11,410 nt of DNA from an uncultured Bacteroidota bacterium (GTDB lineage: Bacteria; Bacteroidota; Bacteroidia; Bacteroidales; SZUA-534): contig CALBPW010000485.1 of the NCBI GenBank assembly GCA_937899145.1, positions 1 to 11,410 on the forward strand, in the 5' to 3' direction. The notes under the pieces were generated by a model, which searched no databases, was not told the DNA's origin, and saw only the letters and a program-made list of their open reading frames with translations. Made by a program: the position numbers and the translations under genes. Shown one piece after another: positions 6,020-11,410 of the stretch (positions are counted from its first letter, which is position 1; each line of letters starts with the position of its first letter).

Positions 6020-9000
6020 ATGGATTTTTTGATTCGCCGACCGATAGCAGTGATGATGGCATTTTTGGCAATGTTCATCATCGGGATTGTGTCGTACTAC
6101 AGTTTGCCGGTGTCGCTGTTGCCCGATATTGCCATTCCGAAGATAACCATTCAGGTTACGCAAGCCAACACATCGGCGCGTGAGATGGAGAACAGCATTG
6201 TTGGCAAGTTGCGCCAACAGATGCTTCAGGTTGGCGGTCTTGACGAGATACGAAGCACAGCGTCGGACGGTGCCGGACTGATTGAAATGCGTTTCAAATT
6301 CGGCACTAACACCGATTACGCCTATATTGAGGTAAATGAGAAACTTGACGCGGCAATGAACGTTCTGCCACAAGGCATTAAGCGGCCAAAGGCAGTGAAA
6401 GCCTCGGCATCAGATATACCGGTTTTCTACCTTAACATAACATTGCGAAACGACTACACAAACGAAGCGTTTATGCAGATGTGCGATGCGGTTGAAAACA
6501 GCATACGCCATCGCATTGAGCAACTGCCCGAGGTGGCAATGGCAGATGTTACGGGCATTCCGGAGCAGTGCTTGCGCGTCGAACCCGATATGCAAAAACT
6601 GAAAACGTGTAGGCTGACAATTGACGATATAAGTAAGGCACTGCAATGCAATAATCTGACAGCCAACAGTTTGCGCGTAAAAGACGGCATTTATGAATAC
6701 ACAGTAAAAGTATCGACACTGCTACGCAACACTACTGATGTTGAAAATATCTATCTGAAAGCAGGCGACCGCTTTGTACAACTGAAAGACCTTTGTAAGG
6801 TTAGCGTCGCCACGCGGCAGGAAACAGGACTGTCGACAGCCAACGGAAAACGCGCTGTAACACTTGCCGTAATAAAACAGGCCGATGAGGGAATGGACAA
6901 TATGAAAAAACGTGTAGGTGAACTTGTTACACAGTTTGAGACACAGTTTCCGGAACTCAATTTTGAGGTAAGCCGCAACCAGACCGAACTGCTCGACTAC
7001 ACCATCAGCAATCTGAAACAAAATCTTGTGTTAAGTCTGATACTCATACTATTGGCAACTGTATTTTTTATGGGAGGCTGGCGCACATCGGTTGTTGTCA
7101 GTATGTGTATGGTAGTGGCGTTGGTTGTCACGTTTTTGCCATTCCGGTTGTTCGGACGGTCGCTTAACATAATATCGCTTTCGGGCTTGATTTTGGTATC
7201 AGGTATGATGATAGACAATGCTTTGATTGTGAGTGAGAACATAGCCCAATGGCAGCAGCGCGGGCGCACGCTCAGAATGGCTTGTGCCGATGGTGCGCGC
7301 GAGTTGATAACACCTCTGCTTAGCTCAACACTAACAACTATAGCCGTCTTTCTGCCTCTCATCTTTCTTGATGGCATGGCAGGCGCAATCTTTTCCGACC
7401 AAGCTTTTGCCATCACAGCCGGATTGGCCATGTCGTATGTGGTGGGCATTGTGCTGCTGCCTGTTTTCTACCGGCAGATAATGGCTCGTAAGGCCGAACG
7501 AAACATCTATGCCGATAAAAACCATATTCGCTTAATATCTAAAATATACAATAGCGGTTTCGATTGGATTTTTAGCCATAAAGCCGTAGCTGTTCTGCTT
7601 ATAGCTTTGTCGCTGCCTATTTGCTGTCTTATTTTCAGCAAGATAGAAAAAAGTCGTATGCCTAAAATCGATTATAATGAGTTGCAAGCTCGCATTGAAT
7701 GGAATGCCGACATCAATCTGGCCGAAAATCGGCAACGCACTATCGCTTTGCAACAATTTGTGGAGAGAATGGTTGACGAATATTCGGCTTACATTGGTCC
7801 GCAAGATTTTGTTGTGGATATGGAGCGGAAATTGTCGCAAACAGAGGCGCTGCTATATTGGAGAGCAGGCTCGTCCGATAGTATTGTACCGCTAACAGCA
7901 AAAATACTTGGCTATCTGTCGGCACATTATCCCGAAGCATCGGTAACATTCTCGCCGCCAACAACCATATTTGAGCGGCTTTTCAACACATCGGAAGCTG
8001 ATATTGAGGCGCAAATATCGTTGCGCGGCAAGGAGATAACCGCAAGAGAGGTGCGCCAACTTGAAAGCAAAGTAAAATCGGCTACAAGCAAAATACGCTC
8101 TTCAACACTCAAATTCAACAATATACGCACCATTGTCATCAATCGTCGGCTGATGGAAGTGTACGGCGTTGATTACAACAGCCTGCAGCAAGCGCTTGAA
8201 TCGGCAATTGGCGGCGAACAGGTTACCATGTTGCACTCGTATAATAGCTATATGCCTGTGTTTCTTGTAAATCCTGACAACAACATTGATGATGTGATTG
8301 GCAATGGCACAATAAAAGTAAAAACTGATGACGTACCTGCCGAGGTGCCAATACGCGCTCTTGTAAGCCAGACAACTACCGAAGATTTGAAAACAATAAC
8401 CGCCGGAAAATCGGGTCCATATATCCCAATAGGATTTTGGGGCGTAAGCGATGGAGAGGCTCTCTGCCGTACGGTGCGCGATGTGGTGCAGACTGACGGA
8501 CGTTGCAATGTCGATTTCAGCGGCTCGTTTTTCAGCAACAAAAAGATGATTAGCCGCCTTATCGTGGTGTTGCTCATATCGCTAATGCTGATGTACTTTA
8601 TTTTGAGTGCGCAATTTGAAAGTTTTGTGCAACCATTAATTGTTCTTATCGAGATACCGGTTGACGCGGCGTTCGGATTGCTTGTATTGTGGCTATGCGG
8701 TCACACACTCAATCTGATGTCGTGCATCGGCATTATAGTGTCGTGTGGCATTGTCATCAACGATTCAATTCTGAAAATTGACGCCATCAACGAACTGCGC
8801 AAGCAAGGGCTGCCAGTTGTTGAGGCGGTACACATAGCTGGTCAGCGGCGGTTGCGGGCCATAGTAATGACATCGCTCACAACCATTGGAGCCATGTTGC
8901 CCATTCTGTTTACACATGATATGGGTTCGGAATTGCAACAGCCACTCGCCATTGCAATGATTGCCACAATGCTGATTGGAACGGCGGTCAGCTTGTTTGT

Positions 9001-9046
9001 GATTCCGCTGATTTATACGATGGCGGCAAATTTGGCGCGAAAATGA
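6020..9046 (+). CDS. RND efflux permease (AcrB/HAE-like), complete
   Basis: 1008 residues, close to the ~1,030-1,050 of the family. TM1 is about residues 9-30, starting from the typical MDFLIRRPIAVMM. The first porter region follows, then TM2-6 from about 335 to 485. A second half repeats the plan, with TM7 about 522-541 and TM8 about 846-866 followed by AQFESFVQP, a common RND motif. In TM4 the segment GMMIDNALIVSENI carries D399 but N400 in place of the second Asp of AcrB (D407/D408). In TM10 the segment GIVINDSILKID has N914 where AcrB has its proton-relay lysine. Such variants also occur in other Bacteroidota RND pumps as far as I recall, so this may be a subfamily trait. Proton-driven export through the adaptor and outer-membrane factor is expected; drugs, lipids or the nearby peptides are all possible cargo. 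Confidence 0.96.
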   Translation: MDFLIRRPIAVMMAFLAMFIIGIVSYYSLPVSLLPDIAIPKITIQVTQANTSAREMENSIVGKLRQQMLQVGGLDEIRSTASDGAGLIEMRFKFGTNTDYAYIEVNEKLDAAMNVLPQGIKRPKAVKASASDIPVFYLNITLRNDYTNEAFMQMCDAVENSIRHRIEQLPEVAMADVTGIPEQCLRVEPDMQKLKTCRLTIDDISKALQCNNLTANSLRVKDGIYEYTVKVSTLLRNTTDVENIYLKAGDRFVQLKDLCKVSVATRQETGLSTANGKRAVTLAVIKQADEGMDNMKKRVGELVTQFETQFPELNFEVSRNQTELLDYTISNLKQNLVLSLILILLATVFFMGGWRTSVVVSMCMVVALVVTFLPFRLFGRSLNIISLSGLILVSGMMIDNALIVSENIAQWQQRGRTLRMACADGARELITPLLSSTLTTIAVFLPLIFLDGMAGAIFSDQAFAITAGLAMSYVVGIVLLPVFYRQIMARKAERNIYADKNHIRLISKIYNSGFDWIFSHKAVAVLLIALSLPICCLIFSKIEKSRMPKIDYNELQARIEWNADINLAENRQRTIALQQFVERMVDEYSAYIGPQDFVVDMERKLSQTEALLYWRAGSSDSIVPLTAKILGYLSAHYPEASVTFSPPTTIFERLFNTSEADIEAQISLRGKEITAREVRQLESKVKSATSKIRSSTLKFNNIRTIVINRRLMEVYGVDYNSLQQALESAIGGEQVTMLHSYNSYMPVFLVNPDNNIDDVIGNGTIKVKTDDVPAEVPIRALVSQTTTEDLKTITAGKSGPYIPIGFWGVSDGEALCRTVRDVVQTDGRCNVDFSGSFFSNKKMISRLIVVLLISLMLMYFILSAQFESFVQPLIVLIEIPVDAAFGLLVLWLCGHTLNLMSCIGIIVSCGIVINDSILKIDAINELRKQGLPVVEAVHIAGQRRLRAIVMTSLTTIGAMLPILFTHDMGSELQQPLAIAMIATMLIGTAVSLFVIPLIYTMAANLARK

Positions 9047-9089
9047 TGATTAGAATTTTTCGGTATTCAATATTGATAAAGATTTAAAG

Positions 9090-10574
9090 ATGAAACACAT
9101 AGCCACAATATTGCTCATAGTGGTGACGGTAGCGGGTGTCCAAGCGCAGCACCGCACCATTACGCTCGATATGAAACAAGTTATCAGCATAGCCAACGAT
9201 AGCTCACTGACTGCCTTCCGCTACAAAAATCTTTACTTGTCAAGCTATTGGACATTTAAGAATTATAAAGGGAAAAGGCTTCCGTCGCTTGACTTGGCGC
9301 TGCGGCCGGCCAACTACTATCGCTACCTTACAAGCCGCTACGATTTCGAAAACAATATTGATGTCTATCGCGAACAAAAAAGTTATTCGGCGTCGGCAGG
9401 CGTCACTCTTAGCCAGAATTTCGACCCCATAGGCGGTTCGTTTTTTGTTGAGGCAAACACCGAGTATCTGCGGAATTTTGGCGACAACACCTACAATCAG
9501 TTTTCAACTACACCAATCCGCATAGGCTATCACTATTCAACGTTGGGATACAACGAGTTTAAATGGGACCGCCGCATCGAACCACTAAAATACGAACGTG
9601 CCAAATCAGAATATCTGTACAATTCTGAATCGGTTGCGGCAACAGCCGTAAGTTACTTCTTCGCCCTTGCAGCAGCACAAACACAATACGACATGGCGGT
9701 TGAACAGGCAGCGGCGTGCGACTCGTTGCTTTTGATAGGAGAGAGGCGCTACAAAATAGGTTCAGTACGGAAAAACGACCTCCTGTCGTTGCGTCTTGAT
9801 GCCGTTAATGCAAGAAACTCAATAACCACCGCCGAGATAGCCCGCCAACGCGCCAATCTCAATTTAGTGTCGTTTTTAGGTTTGCCCAATGGCACCGATA
9901 TAAAAATTCTGCTGCCCGGATCGCCATCGCTGCCTGCCATTGATGTTGAGAAGGCTCTTGAAATGATGCGTCAGAACAGTTATATGATAAAAGAAAAAAT
10001 GCAAGCTGTGGTTGAATTGGAAAAAGAACTTGACCGGACAAACAAGACAACACATTTCAATGCCAGCGTAAATGCCAGCGTGGGGTTTAACCAGGCGGCC
10101 GACAACTTCAGCGGCTCGTATCGCGACCCAATGCGACAAGATATTGCAACACTCTCGCTCAAAATTCCAATCATCGATTGGAAACAAGGACGCGGACAAC
10201 GCAACATCGCAAAAAACAACCTGTCAATAGCCAATATCGAAGCCCAACAAAAAATGATTGAACTTGAACAAGATGTGATAATAACCACAGCCGAATTAAA
10301 CTCACGCTACCAATTGTTGACAAGTGCCGAGCAAGCTCTCATTTTGGCCAATGACATGTACAAAGAAACACGCTCGCTATTTCAGCTGGGAACAGGCACT
10401 GTTGCCGACCTGACAACAGCCCAGCAAAAACTGCTCAACGCCCAAAACAGTTACATACAGAGCATGCAGAATTATTGGGCATGCTACTACGAACTGCGCA
10501 AACTCACACTCTACGATTTTGAATTTAACATATCGTTGTCCGATAAGTTCGATTACGATAATCTGGTGAAGTAA
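9090..10574 (+). CDS. TolC-type outer-membrane factor
   Basis: 494 residues. A cleavable Sec signal is visible, probably cut after VQA (residue 19); there is no lipobox, unlike OprM-type channels. The mature protein has the TolC/OEP plan: two repeats of long heptad-like helices, roughly 150-260 and 330-470, separated by segments predicted to form the outer-membrane strands. Typical family stretches are SVAATAVSYFFALAAAQTQYD in the first repeat and ELNSRYQLLTSAEQALILA with GTGTVADLTTAQQKLLNAQ in the second; the last is a recognisable OEP signature. The aromatic-rich region near residues 70-150 (many Tyr and Phe) suits the barrel strands. It starts 43 bases after the first permease and ends 6 bases before the second permease. 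Assignment is firm; the cargo is not known. Confidence 0.94.
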   Translation: MKHIATILLIVVTVAGVQAQHRTITLDMKQVISIANDSSLTAFRYKNLYLSSYWTFKNYKGKRLPSLDLALRPANYYRYLTSRYDFENNIDVYREQKSYSASAGVTLSQNFDPIGGSFFVEANTEYLRNFGDNTYNQFSTTPIRIGYHYSTLGYNEFKWDRRIEPLKYERAKSEYLYNSESVAATAVSYFFALAAAQTQYDMAVEQAAACDSLLLIGERRYKIGSVRKNDLLSLRLDAVNARNSITTAEIARQRANLNLVSFLGLPNGTDIKILLPGSPSLPAIDVEKALEMMRQNSYMIKEKMQAVVELEKELDRTNKTTHFNASVNASVGFNQAADNFSGSYRDPMRQDIATLSLKIPIIDWKQGRGQRNIAKNNLSIANIEAQQKMIELEQDVIITTAELNSRYQLLTSAEQALILANDMYKETRSLFQLGTGTVADLTTAQQKLLNAQNSYIQSMQNYWACYYELRKLTLYDFEFNISLSDKFDYDNLVK

Positions 10575-10580
10575 ATCACA

Positions 10581-11382
10581 ATGCAGAAAAAACACCGCAT
10601 ATTGTCGCCGTTTACAGTTCTGATGGCAGCCATCTGCCTGTCGCTGGTTGGAGTATCATTGTTTCCGCTGCTGCCGGTTAAATTGTCGCCATCGCGCAAT
10701 ATGCCATCGGTTCTTGTGTCGTACTCACTTACAGGGGCAACATCAAAAAATATTGAAACAGAGGTTACAAGTCGTCTTGAAGCTATGCTTGCGCGAATGT
10801 CGGGGATAACAGCCATCAAGTCGTCATCGGGCGATGGCTGGGGCAATATCAGCATCAGTTTCGACAAACACACCAATATGGATGCCGCCCGGTTCGAAGC
10901 CTCAACAATAGTCCGACAGGTTTATCCCGATTTGCCGCAAGGCACAAGTTACCCTTACATTGCGGTGCAAAGTTCAAATGACAATGATGAAGAGGAACGG
11001 CAATTCTTGGTTTACACCGTAAGCGCTACCGGAAATTCGTCTGACATTGACGCAAAAGCACATCAGGTATTTAAAACGGCGTTTGCCGATATTGCCGGCA
11101 TAAAAGCCGTTGACATATATGGCGCGCAGCCAATGGAATGGCGCGTCACATACGACGCCGATGTGCTGAATCGCCTTGGTGTCAGCGAAAAAGATGTGCA
11201 AACGGCTTTTTCAAAATACAAATTCAGCCGCACATCAGGCAAATACATTTTACAAACCGACAATGCGGCCGACACAGCCATCAGCCTGTCCGATGTCCGC
11301 GTACCTCTTCCCAACGGACAGTATATCTCATTAAGCAGCGTGGCAAGGCTTGAATACCGCGAGGCGGAACCTGCAAGCTACT
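10581..11382 (+). CDS. Second RND efflux permease, 3' partial
   Basis: 267 codons of an RND permease cut by the contig end. TM1 is about residues 12-30 (FTVLMAAICLSLVGVSLF). It is followed by porter-domain landmarks of the family: VLVSYSLTGATSKNIETEV, MSGITAIKSSSGDGWGNISI and LPQGTSYPYI, and later LGVSEKDVQTAF and LSSVARLEYRE, all of which align in order with the first permease at 6020-9046. Identity with that permease is low, so it is a distinct subunit and not a recent duplicate. The start lies 6 bases after the TolC-type stop, so co-translation is likely. Two different permeases with one adaptor recall heteromeric pumps such as MdtBC. The TAG at 11382-11384 is not real: its last two bases belong to sequencing adapter. 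Expected full length is about 1,000 residues. Confidence 0.93.
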
Positions 11383-11410
11383 AGATCGGAAGAGCACACG
11401 TCTGAACTCC
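11383..11410. other. Illumina TruSeq adapter contamination at contig end
   Basis: The last 28 bases start with AGATCGGAAGAGC and continue as the standard TruSeq read-1 adapter. They are not genomic. They create a false stop codon for the second RND permease and should be trimmed. Confidence 0.98.

Noticed and set aside
1..11410. CRISPR arrays, tRNA, rRNA, insertion sequences, integrase or attachment sites
   Set aside because: No regularly spaced repeats, cloverleaf, rRNA-like stretch, transposase or recombinase reading frame was seen on either strand.

Overview
The window looks like a contig from a Bacteroidota (probably Bacteroidales) genome, assembled from Illumina reads. The lineage evidence is a small peptide of the NVEALA type and two DUF4221-like lipoproteins, both families known mainly from gut Bacteroidales. 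AT-rich, SD-poor start regions and lipoboxes at residue 17-18 in four proteins fit the same assignment. All genes are on the + strand.

Left half (1-4891): two copies of one cassette. Each copy runs: NVEALA-type small secreted peptide with four cysteines; a terminator-like hairpin; a ~380-aa DUF4221-like lipoprotein; a CxxC thioredoxin-like membrane-attached protein. Copy 1 is 1-1936, with its peptide gene cut by the contig start. Copy 2 is 2574-4891, and its CxxC protein carries an extra C-terminal DUF1573-like domain. The two peptide genes share 55 identical bases over the leader and then diverge abruptly into different Cys-containing tails. Between the cassettes lies 637 bp without a credible gene (1937-2573). 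It holds a folded element at 2091-2164 and an unusually GC-rich, hairpin-dense stretch (about 2314-2525) that ends in an attenuator-like hairpin about 50 bp before the second peptide gene.

Right half (4930-11382): a tight RND efflux operon. It encodes a lipoprotein periplasmic adaptor, a full-length RND permease, a TolC-type outer-membrane factor, and the first 267 codons of a second RND permease. Gaps are 6-43 bp and no terminator-like hairpin was seen after the second peptide's hairpin, so the second cassette may read through into the pump genes. Base composition shifts from roughly 22-28% GC in parts of the cassettes to about 45-50% in the pump genes. One shift lies inside the thioredoxin/DUF1573 gene.

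Working hypothesis (inference): the cassettes make small disulfide-capable secreted peptides. The CxxC proteins would handle their thiols, the DUF4221-like lipoproteins would bind or display them, and the adjacent RND/TolC machine could export them or protect against them. The sequence shows only co-location and order.

Assembly cautions: the last 28 bases are Illumina TruSeq adapter, and the apparent stop codon of the last gene is made by that adapter. The contig starts exactly at a 55-base repeat also present at 2652-2706, which suggests an assembly-graph break.
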